Shown here one piece after another: positions 55,825-64,000 of a DNA stretch of 64,000 bases. Numbering within the stretch: position 1 is the stretch's first letter; every line of letters starts with the position of its first letter. This DNA comes from a candidate division KSB1 bacterium (GTDB lineage Bacteria; Zhuqueibacterota; Zhuqueibacteria; Zhuqueibacterales; Zhuqueibacteraceae): the NCBI GenBank assembly GCA_034506255.1, contig JAPDPX010000003.1:1-64000 (forward strand). The letters run 5' to 3'. Below the pieces are notes generated by a model. The model worked only from the letters and a program-made list of their open reading frames with translations. It had not been told where the DNA came from and did no database searches. Both the position numbers and the translations under genes were made by a program.

Positions 55825-57192
55825 TCAATGTTCCTCGTGATGGCGCATCACATCGGGGATCGAGTTGGTGCCGCAGCCGAGCTTCACCACTTTGCGCTTG
55901 TAGAGCTTGCCGTTGGCCGCGCCGTTGGTGGCATTGCGCGTGTCCACCACCAGCCTGGCGTTCTTGACGATCATTTCATAGTCGAAGGCGTCGTGGTTGG
56001 TCGCGATCACCACACAATCCGCGCTTCTGACCAATTTGGGGGTGAGCTTGCGGGACTGGTAGAGCTTGCCGTTGACTTTGAGGGTCGGCACCCAGGGATC
56101 GCTGTATTCCATTTTGCGGCCGCCGCGATTGTAGAGCAATTCCATCAGCTTCACCGCCGGCGAATTGCGCGTGTCATCGACATTTTTCTTGAAGGCGGCG
56201 CCCAAAACCAAAATCTTGGCATCGCGGATGGCCACGCCGTGATGCGAGAGCGAGCGGATGATCAGATCCAGCACGTAATAGGGCATGTTTTCGTTGGTCT
56301 GCGCCGCCAGCTCGATGAAACTGGTGTGAAAGTCATACTCGCGCGCCTTCCAGCTCAGATAGTAGGGATCGACCAGGATGCAGTGGCCGCCAATGCCGGG
56401 CCCGGGCCAGAAGGGCATGAAACCGAAGGGTTTGGTCGAGGCCGCCTGCACCACTTCCCAAATATCGACGCCTTCCATGCGGTCGCAGAGCTGCGCCAGC
56501 TCGTTGACCAGCGCGATGTTGACCGAGCGGAAGATGTTCTCCAGCAGCTTGGTCATTTCCGCGGCTTTGGGGTTGGAAAGTTCGTGCACTTCGGAGACCA
56601 CCTTGCGGGAAATGGCCGCCGCCAGTTTTGTGCACTTTTTGGTCACGCCTCCCACCACCACCGGCGTGGTTGCCGTGGTGAATTTTTTGTTGCCGGGATC
56701 GATGCGTTCGGGGGAAAACGCCAGGTAAAAGTCCTTGCCCACGGTGAGTTTTTGCGCCTCCAGGATGGGCTGCACCACTTTCTCGGTGGTTTCGGGGTAG
56801 GTGGTGGATTTTAGGATGATCAACTGATCTTTGCGCAGGCCGGAGGCGATGCCGTTGGCCGCACTCACGATGTAGGAGACATCCGGTTCCTTGTTGTTGG
56901 TGAAGGGCGTGGGCACGCAGATGAAGATGACATCGGCCTTGCCGATGTTTTTGAAATCGGTCTGGCCCTCCAGCTTGCCGGCCTTGACCAGCTCCGCCAG
57001 CTTGTTGCTGTCAACGTCATCGATGTAGTTCTGGCCTTTGTTGAGTTTGGTGATCTTGCGCTCATCCAGATCGATGCCCACGGTGTCAAAACCGGCGCCG
57101 GCATATTCCACGGCCAGGGGCAGGCCGACGTAGCCCAGGCCGATGACGGCAATCTTCGCGCTTCCGTTTTCGATTTTCTGTTCGAGGGTCAC
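55825..57192 (-). CDS. Nucleotide-sugar (UDP-sugar) 6-dehydrogenase
   Basis: NAD-dependent four-electron oxidation of a UDP-hexose or UDP-HexNAc to the uronic acid. From GTG 57192 (aaggag 7 nt upstream) it is 455 aa. N-terminal Rossmann motif IAVIGLGYVGLPLAVEY, KSTTYPETTEKVV, the catalytic cysteine in PGPGIGGHCILVDPYYLSW, and the C-terminal GAAFKKNVDDTRNSPA are all present. The GIGGHCIxVDPYYL pattern is closer to UDP-N-acetyl-mannosaminuronate or glucosaminuronate dehydrogenases (WbpA/WecC type) than to Ugd. Provides acidic sugar for the EPS. Confidence 0.92.
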   Translation of the reverse strand: MTLEQKIENGSAKIAVIGLGYVGLPLAVEYAGAGFDTVGIDLDERKITKLNKGQNYIDDVDSNKLAELVKAGKLEGQTDFKNIGKADVIFICVPTPFTNNKEPDVSYIVSAANGIASGLRKDQLIILKSTTYPETTEKVVQPILEAQKLTVGKDFYLAFSPERIDPGNKKFTTATTPVVVGGVTKKCTKLAAAISRKVVSEVHELSNPKAAEMTKLLENIFRSVNIALVNELAQLCDRMEGVDIWEVVQAASTKPFGFMPFWPGPGIGGHCILVDPYYLSWKAREYDFHTSFIELAAQTNENMPYYVLDLIIRSLSHHGVAIRDAKILVLGAAFKKNVDDTRNSPAVKLMELLYNRGGRKMEYSDPWVPTLKVNGKLYQSRKLTPKLVRSADCVVIATNHDAFDYEMIVKNARLVVDTRNATNGAANGKLYKRKVVKLGCGTNSIPDVMRHHEEH

Positions 57193-57349
57193 AGGTGCAC
57201 TCCTTCCAATGGTTATCCTCAAAAAAGTACGAGCCTACCCACAGGCGGCTTTGGAAATGATGAATGCTTGACTCAGGTTGAACTTGATCCGGAGGAAAAA
57301 AATCGTGCCTCGGGCGAGGGGTTCAAACAGGGCAGGCATGAACGCGACG

Positions 57350-58354
57350 TCACAATGACTTGCCATAGTTCTTGCGATAAAACTCGAGATATTCACCGCT
57401 TTTCAATTTTTCCCACCACCAGCGATTCTCCACGTACCAATCGATGGTCTGTGCCAGCGCGTTTTCCAGCGTGTGCCGCGGCCGCCAGCCCAGTCTGGCA
57501 AGTTTGCTGCAATCCACCGAATAACGGCGGTCGTGGCCCAGGCGGTCGGTGACGAAGGTTTTGAGCGACGCCGGTTTGTTCAGTCGGGCCAGGATGAAAT
57601 CTGTGATCTCCAGATTGGTGCGCTCATTGCCGCCGCCGATGTTGTACACCTCGCCGGGCCGGCCGTGCTCCATCAGAAAGTGAATGGCATCGCAATGATC
57701 TTCCACATAGATCCAGTCACGCACATTTTTGCCGTCGCCGTAAATCGGCAGCGGCTTGTCCTCGATGGCATTGGTGACAAACAACGAAATCAGCTTCTCG
57801 GGATATTGATACGGCCCGAAGTTGTTGGAGCAACGCGTGATGATAACCGGCAGACCGTAAGTGACGAAGTAGGAATAGGCCAGCCGGTCGGCCCCTGCTT
57901 TCGAGGCCGAGTAGGGACTGGAGGGCATCAGCGCATCGGTCTCCTTGAACGAGCCTTGCGCGATGCTGCCGTAGACTTCGTCGGTGGAAATCTGAATGAA
58001 CCTGCTGACGCCGTGGCGGCGGCTGGCATCCAACAGCACGAAGGCGCCGAACACATCGGTGCGGATGAATGCATCCGGGCTGCCGATCGAACGGTCGACG
58101 TGGCTTTCCGCCGCAAAATTCACCACCACCTCGACGCCCGGCAACAGTTCATCCACCAGGCCGGCATCACAAATGTCGCCCTTCACGAAATGATAGTTGG
58201 GATGGCCCTGGAGGTCGCGCAGATTCTCGAGGTTCCCGGCATAAGTGAGTTTGTCGAGATTGATGACCGCGACGTCGTCATGCCGGCGCAGGAGATAATG
58301 AATGAAATTGCTGCCAATGAAGCCGGCACCGCCGGTCACGAGGATTTTATGCAT
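57350..58354 (-). CDS. rfbB: dTDP-glucose 4,6-dehydratase
   Basis: Extended SDR enzyme making dTDP-4-keto-6-deoxyglucose, precursor of rhamnose and other deoxysugars. From ATG 58354 (aaggaaggg upstream) it is 334 aa. NAD site KILVTGGAGFIGSNFIHYLL, AAESHVDRSI, the ISTDEVYGS motif, catalytic YSASKAGAD and RCSNNFGPYQYPEKLI are typical of RmlB. rfbA, rfbC and rfbD are not in the window and must be encoded elsewhere if rhamnose is made. It is upstream of the UDP-sugar dehydrogenase on the same strand. Confidence 0.93.
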   Translation of the reverse strand: MHKILVTGGAGFIGSNFIHYLLRRHDDVAVINLDKLTYAGNLENLRDLQGHPNYHFVKGDICDAGLVDELLPGVEVVVNFAAESHVDRSIGSPDAFIRTDVFGAFVLLDASRRHGVSRFIQISTDEVYGSIAQGSFKETDALMPSSPYSASKAGADRLAYSYFVTYGLPVIITRCSNNFGPYQYPEKLISLFVTNAIEDKPLPIYGDGKNVRDWIYVEDHCDAIHFLMEHGRPGEVYNIGGGNERTNLEITDFILARLNKPASLKTFVTDRLGHDRRYSVDCSKLARLGWRPRHTLENALAQTIDWYVENRWWWEKLKSGEYLEFYRKNYGKSL

Positions 58355-58569
58355 GATCCCTTCCTTGGTTGAGTTCGCCACTGCCGTCACGGAAGCGCTC
58401 CCGTTGCCGGGCTTGCAAAAGGGTGGCGAATTTAAACACGACTGTTTCGAAAGTCAACAGTGGCTTCACTTGACCGTTCCAGTATGAGAAACTGTGACAG
58501 GCGGGCGGACAGCAGCGGGCGCCCTGGCCGCCCGCTGGCTGGAGTGTCAGGTATTTTATCATCATCGCG

Positions 58570-60252
58570 TTAGGCTGGTGCACGCAGCACGCGGCCCGCC
58601 AGCGCGCCAGTAAATTTTTCCCGGTCGATGACGAGTTGGCCGTTCACAACAACAAAAGGGATGCCAGCCGGATACTGATGTGGCTGCGACCAGGTGGCGC
58701 GATCCGCAACAGTTTGGGGATCAAAAGCCACTACATCGGCCCAGTATCCGGGTTTGAGCATGCCGCGCTCGGCCAGCCGCAAGGTTTGCGCGGGCAGCGC
58801 GGTCAGTTTGCGCACCGCTTCGCCCAGCGTCATGATGCCCTGCTCGCGCACGTATTTGCCCAGCACCCGCGGAAAAGTCCCATAGGAGCGCGGATGGGGG
58901 TGACCGCTGTGCAACACGCCCTGCTCCGCCAGCGCCGCGCCATCACTGGCCGGCATGCAGTAGGGATCCGCCAGCAGTCGGGCGGTATCCTCTTCTGGCA
59001 TGGCAAAGCCCACCATCCCGCCTCCGCCCTTTTCAATCAGAAGAAATTGCACCAGCAGATCAAAGGGATCCGCGCCTGAGCGCGCCAGTTCGGCAAGATT
59101 CATACCTTCATACTCCCTGCGGCGCGGATGATTGGGCAGGCTGGAGATCATTACCGATTGCCAGCCGCCGATCTTGTCGGCTTCGTATTGGACCAGCGGC
59201 CGCAATTGCGCGCGTGTCTCCGCATCCTGCAGGCGCTGCAGGAACGCTTCATTGCCGCCGGCACGCGCCCACAGCGGGAAAAGCGAGGACAATCCCGTGG
59301 CATAAGCGGTGTAGGGATAGCGATCGCAGGTTACACGCAGGCCGGCCTGCCGCGCGGCCGCCAGCATGGCCAGCATCTCCGGTTGTTTGTGCCAGTTTTG
59401 GTGGCCGGACGCCTTGATGTGGGAAATATTGAGCGCCACGCCCGCCTCCTGGGCAATGCGAATCGCTTCCGCCACTGCTTCCAGCAGGGTGTCGTCTTCA
59501 TTGCGCATGTGGGTGGAGTAGATCGTCCGGCCCGTAGCGGTCCGGCACAACGCAATGATCTCCTCGGTGCTGGCAAAGCTGCCCGGGGTGTATTCCAATC
59601 CCGAAGAAATGCCGCAGGCACCCTGTTGCAGGGCCGTACGCAGCAGCGTCTGCATCTGCGCGATTTCCTCCGGCGTGGCAGGACGATCCTCCAGGCCGAC
59701 CACGAGCTGGCGCAGCGTGCCCTGCCCCACCATGCTGGCGGCGTTGCTGATCAGCCCGCCGGCTTGCAGGCGCCGAAAGTAGCCGGTGAAATCCTGCCAG
59801 TCGACCGTGAGACCGAAGCGCTTGCTGAGCTCGGCATGCAGCTCGGCGCGCATTTTTTCATTCAACGGTGCCAGCGAATCGCCGTCCTGCCCAAGAATTT
59901 CCGTGGTGACGCCCTGCCGGATTTTCGACTGTGCTTCACCGCCGAGCAGCAGCTCTTCATCGCTGTGGCTGTGGAAGTCGATGAAGCCGGGCGCCACCGC
60001 CAGCCCGCTGACGTCGAGCTTGTGTTTGGCGCTGCGGTCGCGCAGATCGCCGATCGCAGTGATGCGGCCATTCTGCACGCCCAGGTCGCTGCGCATGCCG
60101 TCCCGGCCGCTGCCGTCATAAAGCAAACCGCCGATCAGCAGCAGGTCGAATTCGTACCAGGGGGCGCAGGCTGCGGCGAGCAACGGCGTCGTCGCCAGCG
60201 CGCCGGCCAGGCCGGTTTGCAGGAACTCCCGGCGGGAATATTGTTTGGCCAT
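58570..60252 (-). CDS. Tat-exported D-aminoacylase / N-acyl-D-amino-acid deacylase family hydrolase
   Basis: Amidohydrolase-superfamily enzyme, 560 aa from ATG 60252 (gggaggaaag just upstream). The N-terminus has a twin-arginine signal, SRREFLQTG (residues 6-14), followed by hydrophobic residues and LAAAC, which could serve as a lipobox (Cys29). Metal-site motif DFHSHSD (about 92-98), SSGLEYTPGSF, YSTHMRNEDD, LNISHIKASG and the late GYWADVVAFD are characteristic of this family. Substrate may be D-amino acid derivatives or dipeptides, possibly from peptidoglycan; the exact substrate cannot be read from sequence. It faces the EPS region and is divergent from the phosphatase gene. Confidence 0.88.
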   Translation of the reverse strand: MAKQYSRREFLQTGLAGALATTPLLAAACAPWYEFDLLLIGGLLYDGSGRDGMRSDLGVQNGRITAIGDLRDRSAKHKLDVSGLAVAPGFIDFHSHSDEELLLGGEAQSKIRQGVTTEILGQDGDSLAPLNEKMRAELHAELSKRFGLTVDWQDFTGYFRRLQAGGLISNAASMVGQGTLRQLVVGLEDRPATPEEIAQMQTLLRTALQQGACGISSGLEYTPGSFASTEEIIALCRTATGRTIYSTHMRNEDDTLLEAVAEAIRIAQEAGVALNISHIKASGHQNWHKQPEMLAMLAAARQAGLRVTCDRYPYTAYATGLSSLFPLWARAGGNEAFLQRLQDAETRAQLRPLVQYEADKIGGWQSVMISSLPNHPRRREYEGMNLAELARSGADPFDLLVQFLLIEKGGGGMVGFAMPEEDTARLLADPYCMPASDGAALAEQGVLHSGHPHPRSYGTFPRVLGKYVREQGIMTLGEAVRKLTALPAQTLRLAERGMLKPGYWADVVAFDPQTVADRATWSQPHQYPAGIPFVVVNGQLVIDREKFTGALAGRVLRAPA

Positions 60253-60486
60253 CTTTCCTCCCGTGACAAAGTTGGCGCAATATAGCCGCAGCCCGCTGCA
60301 GAAGCAAGGGCATTTCCGGCACAATTGCGCGGGCGTGATGTATGACGGAGAGCACCATCATCCTGAGGGCAGGAGGGCGGCTGCAATCTGACCGAGAAAA
60401 AATCCAGCGAAATACATCTTGTGGATTTGGATTCTGTGCCTATCTTATTGTCCAGCCGCCAGCCACGAAATTGCCAGGGGCAAGCC

Positions 60487-62187
60487 ATGCGCTGCACTCA
60501 GTGTCAAGCCGAAAATCCCACCCAATTTCATCATTGCGGCAATTGCGGAGCGCCGTTGTTCCTCGCGGCCCTCAAGGAAGTGGGGGAGAAAGAGGAGACC
60601 GCCACTTACTACATTTATGCCGAGGGCGCCACGCTCGGCCGCCATTATGACAATACCATCGTCCTGCTTGATCCCTCGGTCTCGCGCACGCATGCGCGCC
60701 TGGAGTTCCGCGACGGCCGGTTCTACATTCAAGACCTGGGCAGCAGCAACGGCGTGCTGGTAAACGACAGCAAAGTCGACCGTCGCGAATTGAAGGATTT
60801 TGACCTGCTCACCATCGGCAACATCATGCTGCTGTTCCGCACCACCGAGCTGGCGAAAAGCGGGCAGAATCGCGTGCTGCTCACCCAGGACAGGTTTCTC
60901 GCGGCCATCAAAGACATCGGGGACAGCGCCAAGTCGGCCGCGCTCTCCCAGCGTGTGCTCGAAATCGCCGCGGAGTTCGCCGTCACCCTCACGCGCGCCG
61001 AGCGCGCCATCATCTTTCTCTATGATCGCAGCCTGAACTTGAAACCGGCGGTGTTTCACAATGTCTCCAGGGGGGAGTTGCAGCGTGACGAATTCGCAGT
61101 CAGCCGTTCGACCATCGAGCAGGCGCTGAGCACCGGCGAACTGGTGATCCGGGAGCCTGACCGGCAGAGCGCCAATCACAGCATGATCGCACTCAACCTG
61201 CACACCATCATCTGCCTGCCGTTGAAATCGCCGCATGCGCTCGAGGCCTCCACCGCGCATGATGCCGAGACCACCGGCCACTTTGCCAAAGGCATGATCT
61301 TTGGCGTGCTTTACCTCGACAGCCGCCGGCCGCTCAAAGGCCTGCCCGAGCACCGCCGCACGATGCTGCAGGTGCTGGCGGATCAAACCTCGCTCGCCAT
61401 TGAAAATGCCCTGCTGCAGCGGGAAATGGCCGAGAAGCAGCGCCTCAAGAAGCAGATGCGCGCCGCCAGAGCGGTGCAGCAGCGCCTCTTTCCCGATCCC
61501 GAATACTCCCATCCCGGCTTCGAGATGGCGTTTCACTTTGCCGCGGCGCAGCAGATTGGCGGAGATTACCTCAATTTCATTCCGTTGAGTGAGACCCGCT
61601 TTCTGATAGCGATTGGCGATGTGGTGGGCAAGGGCCTGCCCGCGGGCCTGGTGGTGATGACGCTGCACGGCGGATTGTATTCGGAGATTTCGCATCGTCA
61701 GGAACTGCCGGCGATGATTCGCAATCTCGACCGCCTCATCTACGAATATGCCCAGGGCAAAGTCTTCGTCACATTTTTTCTCGGGATCTTGGATGTCGAG
61801 GCGAAACGGCTGGAGTTCTCCAGCGCCGGTCATAATCCCCCGCTGTTGCGCCGTCTGCCCGGCAAGGAGTGGGAAGAGGTGCGGGCGGAGGGCATTCCCT
61901 TGGGACTCGATCCCACCACGCCCCGCTTCGTCGAAACACTCGATTTGCAAGCCGGCGACCTGCTGTTGTTCTACACCGACGGCATCACCGAAGCCAGGAC
62001 CAAGGACCGCAAACAGTTTGGCGTGGCGGGACTCAGGCACGTGGTCGATGGCTGGCTGGCGACTCAAAGCAGGACGCCTCTGACCCTCGCCGTGCTGGTG
62101 AAGGAAGTGTTCGCCGCCGTGCAACGCTTCACCGGCAGCCGGCAATTCGAAGATGACACCACGCTGATGGCAGTTGCTGTGAAGTGA
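60487..62187 (+). CDS. PP2C/SpoIIE-type phosphatase with zinc-ribbon, FHA and GAF domains
   Basis: A 566-aa cytoplasmic signalling protein (ATG 60487). Domains in order: zinc ribbon with cysteines at 3, 6, 17 and 20; FHA phosphothreonine-binding domain (about 45-110) with GR, SRTHA (66-70) and GSSNG (85-89); GAF-like sensor (about 145-330); a short coiled coil; and a SpoIIE/RsbU-type PP2C phosphatase (about 345-566) with metal aspartates in IGGDYLN, IGDVVGKGLPA, YTDGITEA and FEDDTTLMAV. Such proteins dephosphorylate anti-anti-sigma factors or Ser/Thr phosphoproteins. No kinase or anti-sigma factor is adjacent. Divergent from the D-aminoacylase gene. Confidence 0.93.
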   Translation: MRCTQCQAENPTQFHHCGNCGAPLFLAALKEVGEKEETATYYIYAEGATLGRHYDNTIVLLDPSVSRTHARLEFRDGRFYIQDLGSSNGVLVNDSKVDRRELKDFDLLTIGNIMLLFRTTELAKSGQNRVLLTQDRFLAAIKDIGDSAKSAALSQRVLEIAAEFAVTLTRAERAIIFLYDRSLNLKPAVFHNVSRGELQRDEFAVSRSTIEQALSTGELVIREPDRQSANHSMIALNLHTIICLPLKSPHALEASTAHDAETTGHFAKGMIFGVLYLDSRRPLKGLPEHRRTMLQVLADQTSLAIENALLQREMAEKQRLKKQMRAARAVQQRLFPDPEYSHPGFEMAFHFAAAQQIGGDYLNFIPLSETRFLIAIGDVVGKGLPAGLVVMTLHGGLYSEISHRQELPAMIRNLDRLIYEYAQGKVFVTFFLGILDVEAKRLEFSSAGHNPPLLRRLPGKEWEEVRAEGIPLGLDPTTPRFVETLDLQAGDLLLFYTDGITEARTKDRKQFGVAGLRHVVDGWLATQSRTPLTLAVLVKEVFAAVQRFTGSRQFEDDTTLMAVAVK

Positions 62188-62401
62188 AAGCCAATCCGTC
62201 TGCCGAGGTGGTCCAGACCGGCAATTGTTACGGGCCCGGCGCCTCATTCCGGTCGGACAGTATGCAGTGATGAATGTCCTCTTAAAAATTATCGCATGAG
62301 AAGCATGCGGAACGCACGGGGCAGCAACCCTCCCAAGTCCGGCCTGTCAAACCACCTGCCGAACGCCCTGCCATTAAATGAATAACTCATCTTCCGAGCG
62401 G

Positions 62402-62419
62402 CGGCTTTGCCGTTTTTTT
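62402..62419 (+). terminator. Weak terminator candidate after the phosphatase gene
   Basis: cggc-ttt-gccg (62402-62412) is followed at once by seven Ts. The 4-bp stem with a triloop is short, and it lies about 215 bp past the phosphatase stop, so confidence is low. Confidence 0.35.
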
Positions 62420-62567
62420 GCGGGAGCTTGTCTTATCGCAAGGTATTGCTGGCTATGAATCTTTGTCTTTGATTTTTGGTGAAGACAATTGTTTCAGCTT
62501 AATTTCCAAGTCACCAGGCAATAAGCCTCTGGTTTGCAAGTGAACAAAAGCTCCCGTGAAATTTAAT

Positions 62568-62602
62568 CTATTCTGGCTGCAACTATTCTAACTTTGAATA
62601 GT
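62568..62602. promoter_or_regulatory. Candidate operator upstream of the PadR-type regulator
   Basis: actattc (62582-62588) and gaatagt (62596-62602) form a perfect 7-bp inverted repeat with a 7-nt spacer, 29 bp before the PadR start codon. A further direct copy of ctattct lies at 62568-62574. The position and dyad fit an autoregulatory PadR binding site; this is inference. Confidence 0.5.
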
Positions 62603-62631
62603 AAAACTCCCCAACTTTTTTGGAGAGCAGC

Positions 62632-63240
62632 ATGTCGAAGAATGAAATTGCCATTCTGGGGTTGTTGTCGGAATCTCCCATGCACGGTTATCAGATTCAC
62701 CAGGAGATCACCCGGCGCGAGATGGATTATTGGGCCAAGATCAAGCTGGCGTCGATCTACAGCACGCTGGCGCGGCTCGAGGAGGCTGGTTTGATCAAGT
62801 CCGAAAAGGAGAAAGTCGGCAACACACCGGAGCGCACGGTTTATTCGATCACCGAAGAGGGCCGTCAGCAGTTGAGCGAAATGGTGGAATATTTCCTGCG
62901 CGAGGACGAGCGGCCGGAATGGCCGTTTGGTCTGGGGGTGGCCTTCATTCAGGGCGCTTCGCGCGAACGCGTGCTGGCAGCGTTGCAGCACCGCCGCGAA
63001 AAGTTGCTGCAATGTGATCGCGATTTGCAGGCTCATTTGGTCGAGCTGAAAGACCGCATTCCCTTTAATTGGTTCATGTTGATCGAAAATGCCCACAAGC
63101 ACATGAAGTTGGAACTGGAATGGCTCGAGCAGCTCGCCTTGCAGGTGCAGGCCGAGGAGCGCTGGACACTGGACTGGCCTGCCGAGGCGCAGGTGAAACA
63201 GCAAAAGCTGCGCACTTGCGCGGCGAGCAGGGCGGAGTGA
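62632..63240 (+). CDS. PadR-family transcriptional regulator
   Basis: A 202-aa winged-helix regulator (ATG 62632, ggagag 7 nt upstream). The N-terminal wHTH is typical: NEIAILGLLSESPMHGYQIHQEI, then IKLASIYSTLARLEEAGLIKSE and RTVYSITEEGRQQL (residues about 3-88). The long C-terminal helical domain (about 95-190, PadR C-terminal/Vir type) mediates dimerisation and effector binding. Genes of this family usually repress an adjacent efflux or stress operon. Here it precedes a TolC-family gene by about 60 bp on the same strand, so it probably controls that export system. Confidence 0.92.
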   Translation: MSKNEIAILGLLSESPMHGYQIHQEITRREMDYWAKIKLASIYSTLARLEEAGLIKSEKEKVGNTPERTVYSITEEGRQQLSEMVEYFLREDERPEWPFGLGVAFIQGASRERVLAALQHRREKLLQCDRDLQAHLVELKDRIPFNWFMLIENAHKHMKLELEWLEQLALQVQAEERWTLDWPAEAQVKQQKLRTCAASRAE

Positions 63241-63300
63241 TCTCCAGCCTTTGCCATACCAGCCTGGATGTGAGAAATACCTTTCAACGGAGGAACCGCA

Positions 63301-64000
63301 ATGTTCGCTTTCAAGCGAGAGTTGCTTTTCTGGATGATGGCTGTGGTTTTGACGAGTGCCGTGACGCAGCAGGCCGCCGCCCAGCCGGCGGAGGGCGAAA
63401 GCACACCGGCTTCCCGGCCGAACGGGACACCATTGACCCTCGAGCAGGCGGTGGCCACGGCCCTGGAAAAAAATCTTTCATTGCAAGCAGCCAGGCAAAG
63501 TACACGCTCCTCGCAGTGGGGCTTGAAGAAGGCCTATCTGGACTATCTGCCGCAAGTGAGTTTCGGCTTTCAATATCTCCGGCTCGATCAGGGCACGCTC
63601 GATCGCGCCAATGCGTTTTACAACTTCGTGAATGATCCTGCCAACAGTCAGTTTCTGCCGGAGGAACTGCGCCGCAATGTGCGCCCCGGCGCCTGGCGCA
63701 ATTCCTATGGCCCTTCGGTGAGTGTGGTGCAGCCGATCTTTACCGGCGGGGTTTTGTCGTCACAATTGAACCTGGCACGGGCGCTGGACAGTCGTGGGCA
63801 GGCCAGCCTGGAGGAAACCCGGCAACGGGTGATCTTCGACACGCACAATGCCTATTTTCAAGTGCTGAAAGCGCAGGAGCTGCTGGCACTGGCGGAGGAA
63901 TCGCGCCGCTCCGCCCAGCGGCATCTCGAAACCTCGAAGAAGATGCTGGAAGTCGGCTTGCGGGCACGCACCGAAGTCTTGCGTTTCGAAGTCGCGCTCG
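63301..64000 (+). CDS. TolC-family outer-membrane efflux protein (partial, runs off window)
   Basis: Starts at ATG 63301 with ggagg about 9 nt upstream; the frame is open to the window end (233 residues seen of about 430-480). A signal peptide (RELLFWMMAVVLTSAVTQQAAA) precedes the TolC start motif LTLEQAVATALEKNLSLQAARQ, and SYGPSVSVVQPIFTGG then helical ARALDSRGQASLEETRQRVIFDTHNAYFQVLKAQE fit the outer-membrane efflux protein family. Likely the first gene of an efflux operon controlled by the upstream PadR protein, with transporter genes beyond the window. Confidence 0.9.
   Translation, partial: MFAFKRELLFWMMAVVLTSAVTQQAAAQPAEGESTPASRPNGTPLTLEQAVATALEKNLSLQAARQSTRSSQWGLKKAYLDYLPQVSFGFQYLRLDQGTLDRANAFYNFVNDPANSQFLPEELRRNVRPGAWRNSYGPSVSVVQPIFTGGVLSSQLNLARALDSRGQASLEETRQRVIFDTHNAYFQVLKAQELLALAEESRRSAQRHLETSKKMLEVGLRARTEVLRFEVAL

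Larger units (their letters stand above)
62188..62631. other. Intergenic region upstream of the PadR gene
   Basis: A 444-bp stretch after the phosphatase gene. It contains a weak plus-strand terminator candidate (62402-62419), an AT-rich part around 62440-62600 expected to hold the padR promoter, and a candidate operator (62568-62602). No frame with homology was found. Confidence 0.5.

Overview
The window reads as the replication-origin neighbourhood of a Gram-negative, fairly GC-rich bacterium, followed by an exopolysaccharide (EPS) cluster. An outer membrane is implied by SurA, a TolC-family protein, a Wza-like export protein and FtsEX. The secreted 'AsnB-like' protein, the DUF4175/DUF4159 pair and the order mfd - rotamase lipoprotein - surA resemble the FCB superphylum and its candidate phyla (Calditrichota/KSB1-like). 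This is a family-level impression; no rRNA is present to settle it.

Layout. 1-908: C-terminal two thirds of a cysteine desulfurase whose N-terminus is replaced by unrelated DNA ending in a 66-bp repeat. 928-3727: a TTG-started conserved protein and a 484-aa unknown. 3837-13230, all minus: gyrA, gyrB, a DUF721 gene, recF, dnaN and dnaA, with perfect DnaA boxes on both sides of dnaA. 13820-17165: ftsX, ftsE, a methyltransferase and pdxA; a good terminator closes the run after ftsX. 17259-30741: a secreted AsnB-like protein and an envelope-looking cluster (TPR protein, DUF4175, DUF4159, SurA, rotamase lipoprotein), with mfd upstream. 30861-39724: murQ, rsmG, mnmG, a nucleotidyltransferase, mnmE, yidC, yidD, rnpA and rpmH. 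This is the classical oriC-flank set, but parA/parB are absent although two perfect parS sites sit at the rsmG/mnmG junction.

40112-60252: serS, then a Wzx/Wzy-type EPS locus. On the plus strand: export protein, chain-length protein, methyltransferase, polymerase, flippase, GT2, methyltransferase and two GT4 enzymes. On the minus strand: a fusion of a degenerate GT2-like domain to a polyprenyl-phosphate sugar-phosphate transferase, a UDP-sugar dehydrogenase and rfbB. Between the halves lie a decayed Uma2-type nuclease fragment and the second copy of the 66-bp repeat. The cluster can initiate, assemble, flip, polymerise and export a lipid-linked polysaccharide; no tyrosine kinase is present. 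58570-64000: a Tat-exported D-aminoacylase-like hydrolase, a zinc-ribbon/FHA/GAF/PP2C phosphatase, a PadR regulator with a candidate operator, and the start of a TolC-family gene.

Many genes appear to use TTG or GTG starts; starts were moved to internal codons where homology, Shine-Dalgarno sequence or stop/start overlap argued for it. No tRNA, rRNA, CRISPR array or complete insertion sequence was seen.
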